Shown here piece after piece: positions 1 through 9,171 of a DNA stretch of 64,000 nt. Source of the DNA: an uncultured Bacteroidota bacterium (GTDB lineage: Bacteria > Bacteroidota > Bacteroidia > Flavobacteriales > Flavobacteriaceae); contig CACEKJ010000005.1 of assembly GCA_902560045.1 (NCBI GenBank), positions 1 through 64,000 on the forward strand, read 5' to 3'. The translations under genes were made by a program, and so were the position numbers. The number at the start of each line of letters is the position of its first letter. The first letter of the stretch is position 1. Under the pieces are notes generated by a model that had not been told where the DNA came from, did not search any database, and saw only the letters and a program-made list of their open reading frames with translations.

Positions 1-65
1 CCCATTGTCTTATGTTTGACAACTAGTGTGTCTCCGTTGTATTTATATGGATTTTTCTCACTCAT
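1..65 (-). CDS. 5' end of a divergent gene (partial, unknown)
   Basis: An open frame begins with ATG at 65 on the minus strand and runs off the window edge. The 21 visible residues start MSEKNPYKYNGDTLVV. No family can be recognised from so short a piece. Support for a real gene is the divergent position relative to topA and a minus-strand TAnnTTTG box about 24 bases upstream of the ATG. The alternative upstream ATG at 72 hits a stop after four codons, so 65 is the only sensible start. Confidence 0.45.
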   Translation of the reverse strand, partial: MSEKNPYKYNGDTLVVKHKTM

Positions 66-88
66 TGTTCATTTTTCAATTTAACATG

Positions 89-96
89 CAAATATA
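89..96 (-). promoter_or_regulatory. -7 box of the divergent gene
   Basis: Read on the minus strand the sequence is TATATTTG, an exact match to the Bacteroidota TAnnTTTG -7 consensus. It lies about 24 bases upstream of the partial divergent ORF. No well-spaced -33 TTG was found, so this is a one-box call. Confidence 0.4.
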
Positions 97-184
97 TTAA
101 AAATACGACAATTTGTCATGCTAATAAATTCAGCAATTTTTTTGTGGCTTAATTTTTGAATCTTTACGTTATGAAAAAAAAATC

Positions 185-192
185 TACATTTG
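185..192 (+). promoter_or_regulatory. -7 box of the topA-gld operon
   Basis: TACATTTG matches the TAnnTTTG consensus and ends 18 bases before the topA ATG. A TTTTTG run at 153-158 could serve as the -33 element, but its 26-base spacing is longer than usual. The next five genes follow closely on the same strand, so this may drive topA through gldN. Confidence 0.5.
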
Positions 193-210
193 TACTCTTA
201 AATTCCAAAA

Positions 211-2676
211 ATGGCAGATAATTTAGTTATAGTTGAGTCACCAGCGAAAGCAAAAACAATAGAGAAATACCTAGGTAATGATTATAAGGTTGCTTCAAGT
301 TTTGGGCACATTTCTGATTTACCTTCAAAAAATATTGGAATTGATGTTGAGGATAATTTTAAGCCTAAATATGAAATCTCAACAGACAAAAAATCTATTG
401 TCAAAAATTTGCGTGACTTAGTTAAAAAATCAAAAACTGTATGGTTAGCAAGTGATGAAGATAGGGAAGGAGAGGCAATAGCATGGCATCTGTTTAGAAC
501 CCTAAAGTTAGAGGAGAATTCAACCAAAAGGATAGTTTTTAATGAAATAACAAAATCGGCAATAACTAATGCTATAAATAATCCACGAGCAATAAATTAT
601 AATTTGGTTGATGCACAACAAGCAAGGAGAATACTTGATAGGATTGTTGGTTACGAATTATCACCTGTTTTGTGGAGAAAAGTAAAAGGTGGGCTTTCTG
701 CTGGAAGAGTTCAATCTGTAGCAGTAAGATTATTAGTTGAAAAGGAAAGGGAAATTAGAAATCATGTTCCATCTTCAACCTTTCGTGTGGAGGCAATATT
801 TGAAAATACTTTAAATAAAGAATTTACGGCCAAACTCTCAAAAGAATTTAATTCAAAGGAAGATGCAGAAAACTTTCTAAAAAGTATGGTTAATTCCTCT
901 TTTAATGTTTCAGAAATAACAAAAAAGCCGTTAACAAAATCTGCTCCTGCTCCTTTTACTACTTCAACTTTGCAACAAGAAGCCTCTAGAAAATTATCTT
1001 TTCCTGTTGGAAAAACAATGAGTACTGCTCAAAGACTATATGAATCGGGGTATATTACTTACATGAGAACTGATAGTGTAAATCTATCGACATTAGCAAT
1101 TGAACAGGCAAAAGAAAAAGTTATTAGTCTTTTTGGCAATTCTTATTCGAATCCTAAGAATTACAATACAAAATCAAAAGGTGCTCAACAGGCTCATGAA
1201 GCAGTTAGGCCAACTAATTTCTCAATGTCCCCAGACAGCATCACTGATTATGATCAGAAAAGATTATATACTCTTATACTTAACAGAACACTTGCTTCTC
1301 AGATGATGCCAGCCAAACTTGAAAAGACAAGCATAAAAATTTCAAATTCTACAAATAATGAAATTTTTGTTGCAAATGGTCAAGTGATAAAGTTTGACGG
1401 ATATTTAAAGTTATATCAGGTTTCAAAAGATGACTCTGCTAATGAGGAAGATGGTATCTTACCTAAATTTGTTGATCATGAACTATTGAATTTGAATAGT
1501 TTATTTTCAACGCAGAAGTTTAGTAGACCTCCTTACAGGTACTCAGAAGCATCTCTTGTTAAAAAACTAGAAGAATTAGGAATTGGCAGGCCCTCAACAT
1601 ACGCCCCTACGATTTCAACAATTCAAAACAGAAAATATGTTGAAAAAGGTTCAACAGAAGCCAAACCCAGAAAATTTACAAAATTGTCTCTTGTTGATGG
1701 TCAAATTAAAGAAGAAAATCTGACCGAAAAATTTGGATCAGATAAAGGAAAACTTATTCCTACTGATATCGGTATGATTGTTACAGATTTTTTAATCAAC
1801 CACTTCAAAAATATTATGGACTATAATTTTACAGCAAGGGTCGAGCAAGATTTTGACAGAATTGCTGAAGGAAAGAAAGAATGGACTGAAATGATGAAGA
1901 ATTTTTATAATGATTTTCATCCAGTAGTTGAAGATGTACAAAAAAATGCTACCCGTGAAAGCGGTAAGAGAGTTCTAGGTACTCATCCTGAGAGTGGCAA
2001 GGAGATTAGCGTAAGACTTGGGAAATTTGGACCAATGGTTCAGACTGGAACCGTTGAAGATGAAGAAAAACCAAAGTTTGCAAGCTTACCTCCGGACTTA
2101 CAAATCGAATCTGTAGACTTGGATCAAGCACTACTACTTTTTGAACTTCCAAGAGAAATCGGAGAAATTCAAGGTGAATTAGTAGTTGCTAACAACGGAA
2201 GATATGGACCTTATATAAAATTTGGAAAAAAATTCATTTCTATCCCAACCGGAAAATCTCCAACTTCAATATCATTGGATGAAGCAAAGGTTCTTATTGA
2301 AGAAAAACAAAAAGCCGATGCACCGATTCACACTTATGAGAATATGGATGTGCAAAAAGGTAAAGGAAGATTTGGCCCCTTTATTAAATGGAATAATATG
2401 TTTATTAATGTTGGAAAGGCATATGACTGGGACAATTTAACCAAAAAGGATATAGAAGAACTTATCGAGGATAAAAAAAGAAAAGAAAAAGAAAAAATTA
2501 TTCATAACTGGGAAGAGGAAGGTATAAAAATTGAAAAAGGAAGATGGGGTAAGTTTTATCTTGTGAAGTCTAAAAAAAGAATCTTATTAGATAAAAATCT
2601 AGATGTCCAGACTTTAGATTTGGATAAAGCAAAAGAAATATATCAAGCTAATACTTCAAAAAAAACTAAGAAATAA
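211..2676 (+). CDS. topA: DNA topoisomerase I (type IA)
   Basis: Relaxes negatively supercoiled DNA by transient single-strand cleavage in the cytoplasm. The TOPRIM fold is clear: VIVESPAKAKTI at residues 7-17, and the acidic SDEDREGEAIAWHL motif with D82 and D84. The catalytic tyrosine is Y284 in ITYMRTDS. The 821-residue protein has no cysteine zinc fingers at its C-terminus. Instead it carries repeated FGP-type modules (for example LGKFGPMV, NGRYGPYI, KGRFGPFI), as is common in Bacteroidota enzymes. The next gene starts 5 bases downstream, which suggests co-transcription with the arginase-like gene and gldKLMN. The start follows a -7 box by 18 bases and no Shine-Dalgarno is seen. Confidence 0.97.
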   Translation: MADNLVIVESPAKAKTIEKYLGNDYKVASSFGHISDLPSKNIGIDVEDNFKPKYEISTDKKSIVKNLRDLVKKSKTVWLASDEDREGEAIAWHLFRTLKLEENSTKRIVFNEITKSAITNAINNPRAINYNLVDAQQARRILDRIVGYELSPVLWRKVKGGLSAGRVQSVAVRLLVEKEREIRNHVPSSTFRVEAIFENTLNKEFTAKLSKEFNSKEDAENFLKSMVNSSFNVSEITKKPLTKSAPAPFTTSTLQQEASRKLSFPVGKTMSTAQRLYESGYITYMRTDSVNLSTLAIEQAKEKVISLFGNSYSNPKNYNTKSKGAQQAHEAVRPTNFSMSPDSITDYDQKRLYTLILNRTLASQMMPAKLEKTSIKISNSTNNEIFVANGQVIKFDGYLKLYQVSKDDSANEEDGILPKFVDHELLNLNSLFSTQKFSRPPYRYSEASLVKKLEELGIGRPSTYAPTISTIQNRKYVEKGSTEAKPRKFTKLSLVDGQIKEENLTEKFGSDKGKLIPTDIGMIVTDFLINHFKNIMDYNFTARVEQDFDRIAEGKKEWTEMMKNFYNDFHPVVEDVQKNATRESGKRVLGTHPESGKEISVRLGKFGPMVQTGTVEDEEKPKFASLPPDLQIESVDLDQALLLFELPREIGEIQGELVVANNGRYGPYIKFGKKFISIPTGKSPTSISLDEAKVLIEEKQKADAPIHTYENMDVQKGKGRFGPFIKWNNMFINVGKAYDWDNLTKKDIEELIEDKKRKEKEKIIHNWEEEGIKIEKGRWGKFYLVKSKKRILLDKNLDVQTLDLDKAKEIYQANTSKKTKK

Positions 2677-2681
2677 ATCAA

Positions 2682-3920
2682 ATGGGATCAGAATTTCTTA
2701 CATCACCCTTTGACAATTTACTTAAACCTGTTGATGATCATCTAATTGTTCATAATGAACTTATGTCATCACTAATACTTGGAAATAGAATTCAAATACA
2801 TTCCTCCGAGCACGGAATACCAGATTTGGATACAACTAAAATTGTAATCATCGGAATACCAGAAAACAGAAATTCAATAGATTATTTAGGGGATGAATTA
2901 AATTTAAACGAAATTAGAAAGTCTTTTTACAATCTTTACCCTGGTAACTGGTCAACTGAAATCGCTGATTTAGGGAATCTAATTTTAGGCGAAAATGTTG
3001 AGCAGACCTACGGTAGGATTATTTCCATGCTTTCAATTCTTTTTGAAAAAAACATAATTCCAATTATTATTGGTGGAAGTCATGATTTACTTTACGCTAA
3101 CTACAGAGCCTATGATTCTTTTAAAAGCACAGTTAACATAGTAAATATAGATTCAAACTTTGATATTGGTGATTCTGCCAAGCCAATTAATAATTTAAGC
3201 TATCTCGGAAAGATTATTCTTGACGAGCCACATAACCTATTTAATTATTCCAATCTTGGATATCAAACATACCATAACTCTCAAGAAGAAATTGATCTTA
3301 TGGAAAATCTATATTTTGAATCCTACAGGTTAGGTGAAGTATGTTCAAACATTAGATTATCAGAACCCGTGATGAGAGATGCTGATATTGTTAGTATTGA
3401 CTTAAAGTCTGTAAGAGCTTCTGAGTTAAGTTCGAGACAAAAATTTTCACCCAATGGTTTTGACGGAAAAGAGATATGTTCTCTAAGCAGATATGCGGGA
3501 ATTAGTAACAAGGTGTCATCTTTTGGGATTTATGAATACAAGTCATCAAATGAGGACGAAATTACAGAAATGCTAATTTCTCAAATCGTATGGTACTTTA
3601 TTGAAGGTGTTAATTGTAGGATTCAGGACTCAGATTTTCAAAATGATGAGGACTACAACAAATTCACGGTTATCGTCGATGAATATGAGTTGGTTTTTTA
3701 TCAAAATAAGATTACCTCCAGATGGTGGATTGAGATAATTGGTGATGGGTCAAATAATAAACTTAAACAAAACACGTTATTACCCTGTACGCTGGATGAT
3801 TATGAGGTTGCAAAAAACGGCATGATTCCTGAAAGATGGTTTAAGGCAATTAAAAAAAAATGTTTTATAAATTTGTATAAAATAATGACTGTTAGAAAAA
3901 TTAATTATTTGCGTATGTAA
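2682..3920 (+). CDS. arginase/formimidoylglutamase-fold protein, probably inactive
   Basis: A 412-residue member of the ureohydrolase (arginase, agmatinase, HutG) superfamily. The family signature GGSHD is intact with H134. The usual D-x-H-x-D metal site reads D157-S-N-F-D161, so the histidine is asparagine. The usual D-x-D reads D240-L-K242, so the second aspartate is lysine. A glutamate at about 285 in GIYEYK matches the last conserved acid. Two of six Mn ligands therefore appear lost, which argues against hydrolase activity. It lies 5 bases after topA and 41 bases before gldK, as part of the gld transcription unit. That placement suggests a structural or regulatory role linked to type IX secretion, but this is inference. 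Databases usually label such proteins formimidoylglutamase; no hut genes are nearby. Confidence 0.8.
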   Translation: MGSEFLTSPFDNLLKPVDDHLIVHNELMSSLILGNRIQIHSSEHGIPDLDTTKIVIIGIPENRNSIDYLGDELNLNEIRKSFYNLYPGNWSTEIADLGNLILGENVEQTYGRIISMLSILFEKNIIPIIIGGSHDLLYANYRAYDSFKSTVNIVNIDSNFDIGDSAKPINNLSYLGKIILDEPHNLFNYSNLGYQTYHNSQEEIDLMENLYFESYRLGEVCSNIRLSEPVMRDADIVSIDLKSVRASELSSRQKFSPNGFDGKEICSLSRYAGISNKVSSFGIYEYKSSNEDEITEMLISQIVWYFIEGVNCRIQDSDFQNDEDYNKFTVIVDEYELVFYQNKITSRWWIEIIGDGSNNKLKQNTLLPCTLDDYEVAKNGMIPERWFKAIKKKCFINLYKIMTVRKINYLRM

Positions 3921-3961
3921 ATTTATATGGGTAAGTTTAACCACTTTTTTCAATAGGCTAT

Positions 3962-5590
3962 ATGAGAAAAACAAAGAAAATATTACAATTATTAACCCTA
4001 GCTATAATAGTTTTTAGCTGTGGTTCAGGCGGTTTGAATAAATCAAAAGGTGAATTAATAGGTGTCAAAGGAAAGAAATATTATCCTGAGAAACCTTTCG
4101 GAATGGTTTTAATTCCAGGGGGGTCCTATATTATGGGTAAATCCGATGACGACATTGCGTCTGTAGAAGATGCACCAACTAAAACTGTTACCGTCAGATC
4201 CTTCTATATGGATGAAACTGAGATCACTAATTCAGAATACAGACAGTTTGTAAATTGGACTAGAGATTCTGTTTTAAGAACTGCCCTAGCAATAAAAGCA
4301 GAAGAAATTTTAGAATCTGATTCAGATCCAGAATCAACAGGTGGAATTAGACAATATGCATTTATTGAAGCTGACACTTCCCAATTATCAGTTTATGAGA
4401 AGTGGAGGTTAGAAAATGAGGTTTATGACTCCGATGAAGAGTTTTATGCAAATCAAACTTTAAATTGGGATGTTGATCTTATTTTAGACAGAAATGATTA
4501 TCCAGATGAAGATTATCTAGAGGTTGTTGAAAGTTTCTTCTTAGAAGACGACAAAGTTTTTAATGAAAGACGTACATGGGACACAGAAAAATTTATTTAT
4601 AGACACAAATATTCTGATGTAACAGGTAGTAAAGGTTATTTGAAAAGAATGGAAGAAAGAAAAGATGACCTAATTAGGGCATTATTAGAAGAGGGTTATA
4701 TTGACGAGACCACAGCTGGAGGCTTTCCAACATATACATATTATGAAGAAGGGCGTGAATTGATGGAAGATGCAGTAGAAGACCAAATAATAATAACCGA
4801 CAAATTCATGCAGTCTGAATTTCCTGATTTAGACAGAAGTAATTTCATTAGAGAAGTTCCTGTACCTATCTACCCTGATACAACCGTATGGATTAGAGAT
4901 TTTAAATACTCCTATAATGAACCGATGCATAATGATTATTTCTGGCACGATGCATACAGTGAATACCCCGTTGTTGGTGTAACCTGGTTCCAAGCAAGTG
5001 CTTTTTGTGAATGGAGAACACTTACAAAAAATGCTTACCAGAAAACAAAAAAGAAAAAAAGTTTAGTTCCTAAATTTAGACTTCCGACTGAAGCTGAATG
5101 GGAATATGCTGCTCGTGGAGGACTTCAAGGTGGAATGTATCCTTGGGGAGGACCTTACACTAAAAATGACAGAGGATGCTTTATGGCTAATTTCAAGCCA
5201 ATGAGAGGAGACTATGCAGTTGATCAGGCGCTTTATACTGTTGAGGCAAATGCATATGATCCAAATGGCTATAGTTTATATAATATGGCTGGTAATGTAG
5301 CGGAATGGGTTAATTCATCTTATGAATCGGAAGCATATGATTTCTCAATAACAATGAATCCCAATGTGAATAATGAGGAGAATAATAAAAAGATTGTTAG
5401 AGGAGGATCCTGGAAAGATGTAAAGTATTATTTACAGGTAAGTTCTAGAGATTACGAATATGCAAATCAGCCAAGAAGTTATATTGGTTTTAGAACTGTA
5501 CATGAGTTTTTAGGAGCTGACATGACAGCAAATACAATGACAAATCAAACAATTCAAAAAGAAAATAATAAAAGAAGTTCAATAAAATAA
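3962..5590 (+). CDS. gldK: GldK, type IX secretion outer-membrane lipoprotein
   Basis: GldK (PorK) forms, with GldN, the periplasmic ring attached to the outer membrane in the type IX secretion and gliding machinery. The protein begins with a lipoprotein signal ending VFSC, with C20 as the lipidated residue. The body carries a formylglycine-generating-enzyme (FGE-sulfatase) fold: GMVLIPGGSYIMG near residue 48, EAEWEYAARGG in the middle, GNVAEWV and VRGGSW, then GFRTV near the C-terminus. It is 542 residues long. It is followed 17 bases later by gldL. The catalytic cysteines of true formylglycine enzymes are not expected in GldK and no such role is proposed. Confidence 0.95.
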   Translation: MRKTKKILQLLTLAIIVFSCGSGGLNKSKGELIGVKGKKYYPEKPFGMVLIPGGSYIMGKSDDDIASVEDAPTKTVTVRSFYMDETEITNSEYRQFVNWTRDSVLRTALAIKAEEILESDSDPESTGGIRQYAFIEADTSQLSVYEKWRLENEVYDSDEEFYANQTLNWDVDLILDRNDYPDEDYLEVVESFFLEDDKVFNERRTWDTEKFIYRHKYSDVTGSKGYLKRMEERKDDLIRALLEEGYIDETTAGGFPTYTYYEEGRELMEDAVEDQIIITDKFMQSEFPDLDRSNFIREVPVPIYPDTTVWIRDFKYSYNEPMHNDYFWHDAYSEYPVVGVTWFQASAFCEWRTLTKNAYQKTKKKKSLVPKFRLPTEAEWEYAARGGLQGGMYPWGGPYTKNDRGCFMANFKPMRGDYAVDQALYTVEANAYDPNGYSLYNMAGNVAEWVNSSYESEAYDFSITMNPNVNNEENNKKIVRGGSWKDVKYYLQVSSRDYEYANQPRSYIGFRTVHEFLGADMTANTMTNQTIQKENNKRSSIK

Positions 5591-5607
5591 TTTTAAAATA
5601 AATAATT

Positions 5608-6153
5608 ATGGCATTTAAATTAAGTAAGAAGGTAAATAACGCAATATACGGTTACGGAGCAGCAGTTGTTATTATTGGTGCACTGATGAAAATTACATAT
5701 TTCAGTCCAAGTTGGGCGCCAGGTATTGCCAATACAATGTTAACTATCGGTTTAGTAATTGAAGCATTGATATTTGCATATTCAGCTATTGATCCATCTC
5801 TTCAAAAAGAAGATTATGAATGGGAAAAAGTATATCCTGAATTAGCAGGTGGTCAAGCAGGATCTGCAAAAGGAGTAAAAAGTCCTCAGGTTCTGATGAG
5901 TGAAAAAATTGACGAAATGTTTAAAAATGCAAAGCTTGATGAAGCAGTTGTTAAGGACTTAGCACAGAGTATTAAAGATTTTGATGCATCAGCTAAGGCT
6001 GGAGCAAAAAGTGCAGCAGATTTAGCTAAAATCAATCAAGAGTTTGCAAATAATGCTGGTGAATTAACTAAGCAGATGGCAGCACTTTCTTCTAACCTTG
6101 AAACACTTAACGGTGTTTACGGAGGCGTGCTTAATGCAATGAATAGAAAATAA
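5608..6153 (+). CDS. gldL: GldL, type IX secretion motor subunit
   Basis: GldL and GldM form the inner-membrane proton-driven motor of the type IX secretion system. Two transmembrane helices are visible, residues about 13-31 and 40-61. The second contains glutamate E52 in GLVIEALIF, corresponding to the essential membrane-buried glutamate known in the family. A cytoplasmic helical tail follows. The total length, 181 residues, is somewhat shorter than my recollection of the Flavobacterium johnsoniae protein, the difference being in the tail. It sits 17 bases after gldK and 24 bases before gldM. Confidence 0.95.
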   Translation: MAFKLSKKVNNAIYGYGAAVVIIGALMKITYFSPSWAPGIANTMLTIGLVIEALIFAYSAIDPSLQKEDYEWEKVYPELAGGQAGSAKGVKSPQVLMSEKIDEMFKNAKLDEAVVKDLAQSIKDFDASAKAGAKSAADLAKINQEFANNAGELTKQMAALSSNLETLNGVYGGVLNAMNRK

Positions 6154-6177
6154 TTTTTAATAAAAAAATAAAGAAAG

Positions 6178-7791
6178 ATGGCTGGTAAAGAATCTCCAAG
6201 GCAGAAGATGATAAATATGATGTATCTCATATTTATCGCCATGCTTGCCTTAAATTTATCAAAACAAATTCTTCAATCATTTGGTACTATGAATGAAGAA
6301 CTTACAGATACGAATATTGAATTAGTTGATAGAAATAATCAGTTCATGCAAGGTTTAGAGGAAAAAGCTCAAGAACAAGCAGAAAAATATTTAGATCTTA
6401 AACTAAAAGCTGATTCAATTAGAGAAGTTTCAACGGGTTTATATGATTACCTTGAGAGTGTAAAGGAGGGAGCATATCTTAAAGCAGAATCAAAAGGTAT
6501 ACAAAGAAGTAATTATTCAAAATTAGATAATACGGCTCATTTTACACAAGAATTTTTTGACGGAGAAGAATTAAAGCCGGAAGGACAAGAATTTATTGAT
6601 CAAATGGATAATTTTAGAAATTCATTTGTCCAAATTGCAAGTAGTGATCCAAAGTTAGTTTCAATTGCTGAAGAAGTAAGTTCGAAGTTTGATACGGGCG
6701 ATATCTCAACAGAAGATGGAAAACCAAGAAGATACCTAGATTACCACTATAAGGAAATGCCACTTATCGTTGGTATTACTAAATTATCTCTTTTACAATC
6801 TACCCTTCAAAATATTGAAGCACAATTGTTGTCAACAATGCTTGAGGGTAAATTAAAAATTGAGGCATCTCTTACAAATTTTGATGCAATAGTTGTTCCG
6901 GATAAATCTTCTTTCTTTGCAGGTGAAAACTTTACGGGTAGAATTATACTTGGTAAAAACGATCCTACCTTGAGGGCTGATAAAGTAATAATTAACGGAA
7001 ATGAATTGGATGATGAATCAATGCAACAAGGTCAAACATTACTGAGTTTCCCAGCTGGTGGAGTTGGTACTAAGAATATTGAAGGAGAATTTCAGTTTAC
7101 GGAAGAAGGAGAGTTAATTTCCATTCCTGTAAGTACATCCTATGAGGTTGTACCAAAACCCAACAAAGCAACGATTTCAGCTGATAAAATGAATGTTGTC
7201 TACAATGGAGTTTCAAATCCATTTACGATTTCATTTCCTGGTATAGATGCAAATAAGGTTTCAGTAAATACCCCAGGACTTAAAAAAGGAAAAACTATTA
7301 TTGAGAAAGGTCGTAAAAAGAAATTAACAGGTTCCTCAGATTATGAGCTTGATCTTTCTGAGTTACCTCCACAACTAAGAGGAAAAAAACAGGTAATAAT
7401 AAATGTAACTGGCACATTACCTTCGGGTCAGAAAGTTACTTCTAAAATACCTTTTAGAATTAAATCTTTGCCGGTTCCTTACGGAACTTTAGATAGAACT
7501 AAACCTAAATCTCTAAAAAAATCTGAGTTAACTAGTTCTACTGTAACTGCAACCTTTGGAGAAGATTTTGATTTTGATTTACCGCTTAGGGTTAGAGGAT
7601 TTAAAATCACTGTTGCAGGTGTAGGATCACAGGTTGTTTCTGGAAATGAATTAGATGGACAAGCTAAATCATTGGTTCAAAGAGCAAGGAATAACACGAT
7701 TGTTACAATAACTGATATTCAAACTAGAGCTATTGGCTCTACAACTGAAATAAAAGAGGCAACAGATATATCATTTGTTATAGTTAATTAA
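6178..7791 (+). CDS. gldM: GldM, type IX secretion motor subunit with periplasmic shaft
   Basis: GldM has one N-terminal membrane helix (residues about 13-29, MNMMYLIFIAMLALNLS region) that sits inside the GldL pentamer. A long periplasmic part made of successive domains reaches the GldKN ring. The start MAGKESPRQKMINMMYLIF is characteristic of the family, and the 537-residue length is normal. Later segments such as KPNKATISADKMNVVYNGV match the beta-rich D2-D4 region. It lies between gldL (24 bases upstream) and gldN (7 bases downstream). Confidence 0.96.
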   Translation: MAGKESPRQKMINMMYLIFIAMLALNLSKQILQSFGTMNEELTDTNIELVDRNNQFMQGLEEKAQEQAEKYLDLKLKADSIREVSTGLYDYLESVKEGAYLKAESKGIQRSNYSKLDNTAHFTQEFFDGEELKPEGQEFIDQMDNFRNSFVQIASSDPKLVSIAEEVSSKFDTGDISTEDGKPRRYLDYHYKEMPLIVGITKLSLLQSTLQNIEAQLLSTMLEGKLKIEASLTNFDAIVVPDKSSFFAGENFTGRIILGKNDPTLRADKVIINGNELDDESMQQGQTLLSFPAGGVGTKNIEGEFQFTEEGELISIPVSTSYEVVPKPNKATISADKMNVVYNGVSNPFTISFPGIDANKVSVNTPGLKKGKTIIEKGRKKKLTGSSDYELDLSELPPQLRGKKQVIINVTGTLPSGQKVTSKIPFRIKSLPVPYGTLDRTKPKSLKKSELTSSTVTATFGEDFDFDLPLRVRGFKITVAGVGSQVVSGNELDGQAKSLVQRARNNTIVTITDIQTRAIGSTTEIKEATDISFVIVN

Positions 7792-7798
7792 TAAGATT

Positions 7799-8938
7799 AT
7801 GAAATTAAACTTAATTCCTATATTTTTTGTTTTATTATTTTCTTTTGAGCTAGATGCTCAGGTTAATCTTTTGAATGCACAAGACCCTGCTGATATAGGT
7901 AAAAGAGATCAAATGCAGGTTAAGCAGGACGAAGATAAAAAACTTGAGTACGGTTATGTTGATGAAAGAGATATTATGTTTTCTAAAGTAATTTGGGAAG
8001 TAATTGATTTAGATCAAAGGGTAAATTACCCATATTTATACCCAACAGACACTACTGTGGTTGGAAAAGAGAGAAGGCCATTAATCCACTATCTTTTAAA
8101 GGGAATTGAATCTGGAGATATATCATTAATATATTCTGACGGAAAGTTTAATAATAAAATCACTTACGGTGACTTAGAAGAAAATAATGCATTTTCTTAT
8201 ACTTACATAAATAATAAAGGTACTAATTATCTTATCGATAACGGTGGAAGATCTGCTGTTATAGAAGATAATGATTTATCATTAGGTGTTGAATTTGACA
8301 ATATTTATCAAAGATTTACAGACGATTATGGTGAACCATTTAGTAATAATACAGAGTGGTATTTATGGATGGAAAGTGCAGTAGCCAGAGAAATTATGGA
8401 CAAAGATGTCGCATTAGAACCTTATGAAAAAGCACAAGAAAAAACGATTGTAAATTGGTTACAAGAAGAATTTGGAGATAAATATGTAAGTACAGATAGA
8501 TTTGAATATGGTATGGTTGACCATTACAAAATTAAAGGGGTTTGGTATTTTGACAAGAGAATCGCTGAGTTAAAATATAGGCCCTTAGCAATTGCTCCTG
8601 TTGCAAGACAAGTTGTAAATATGAAGGATGACAGAGATATTTCTGATCCTTCCTTAAAAAGTAATCCTACCGAAATGTTTTGGATCTATTATCCAGATGC
8701 TAGAGATGTTCTTAAAGATTCATATGTTTTTAGCGATAGTAATAGTGTAATCAGAAAATCATTTGATGAATTAATAAATGCAAGGAGATTTCATACTATG
8801 ATCTATTTAGAGGAAAACATGTATGAAGATCGTGAAATAGGCCAGTATATTTCTGAAAATGCATTTATGAGATTATTAGAATCAGAAAGAATCAAAGAAA
8901 AAATTAGAAATTTTGAACACGATATGTGGAGTTGGTAA
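7799..8938 (+). CDS. gldN: GldN, type IX secretion periplasmic ring protein
   Basis: GldN (PorN) pairs with the lipoprotein GldK in the outer periplasmic ring. A cleavable signal peptide is visible at residues 1-20 (hydrophobic LIPIFFVLLFSF, then ELDAQ). Family features include ERDIMFSKVIWEVIDLDQR near the N-terminus and a C-terminal domain with a KGVWYFDKRIAELKYRPLAIAPV block. At 379 residues it is of ordinary length. It is the last gene of the topA-gldN unit and is followed by a strong terminator at 8961. Confidence 0.95.
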   Translation: MKLNLIPIFFVLLFSFELDAQVNLLNAQDPADIGKRDQMQVKQDEDKKLEYGYVDERDIMFSKVIWEVIDLDQRVNYPYLYPTDTTVVGKERRPLIHYLLKGIESGDISLIYSDGKFNNKITYGDLEENNAFSYTYINNKGTNYLIDNGGRSAVIEDNDLSLGVEFDNIYQRFTDDYGEPFSNNTEWYLWMESAVAREIMDKDVALEPYEKAQEKTIVNWLQEEFGDKYVSTDRFEYGMVDHYKIKGVWYFDKRIAELKYRPLAIAPVARQVVNMKDDRDISDPSLKSNPTEMFWIYYPDARDVLKDSYVFSDSNSVIRKSFDELINARRFHTMIYLEENMYEDREIGQYISENAFMRLLESERIKEKIRNFEHDMWSW

Positions 8939-8960
8939 TAATTTCAATTTAAAATTTAAC

Positions 8961-8993
8961 AAAAAGCGCCTTTTTAAAATAGGCGCTTTTTTT
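8961..8993 (+). terminator. terminator after gldN
   Basis: Perfect 11-bp inverted repeat AAAAAGCGCCT (8961-8971) and AGGCGCTTTTT (8981-8991) with a 9-base loop and a T tract. It begins 22 bases after the gldN stop and separates the gld operon from the tRNA gene. Confidence 0.9.
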
Positions 8994-9012
8994 ATTTCTA
9001 TTTAATTTGTTG

Positions 9013-9042
9013 TTGTTAATCTTAAAAACCGTCGTATATTTG
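9013..9042 (+). promoter_or_regulatory. promoter of tRNA-fMet
   Basis: A TTG at 9013-9015 (part of TTGTTGTTG) is followed after 19 bases by TATATTTG at 9035-9042. This is a near-ideal Bacteroidota sigma-A promoter (TTG, N17-23, TAnnTTTG). The tRNA starts 11 bases downstream. Confidence 0.75.
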
Positions 9043-9052
9043 TAGACCACAT

Positions 9053-9125
<73 letters not shown>

Positions 9126-9135
9126 CTAAAACAGT

Positions 9136-9171
9136 AAAACGGTTATACTTTTATAGTGTAGCCGTTTTTTT
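9136..9171 (+). terminator. terminator after tRNA-fMet
   Basis: A hairpin with arms AAAACGGTTATAC (9136-9148) and GTGTAGCCGTTTT (9155-9167) contains two G-T pairs and is followed by T's. The right arm lies inside the last codons of the minus-strand DUF998 gene, whose stop is at 9151. The two units therefore share this DNA. Confidence 0.8.
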
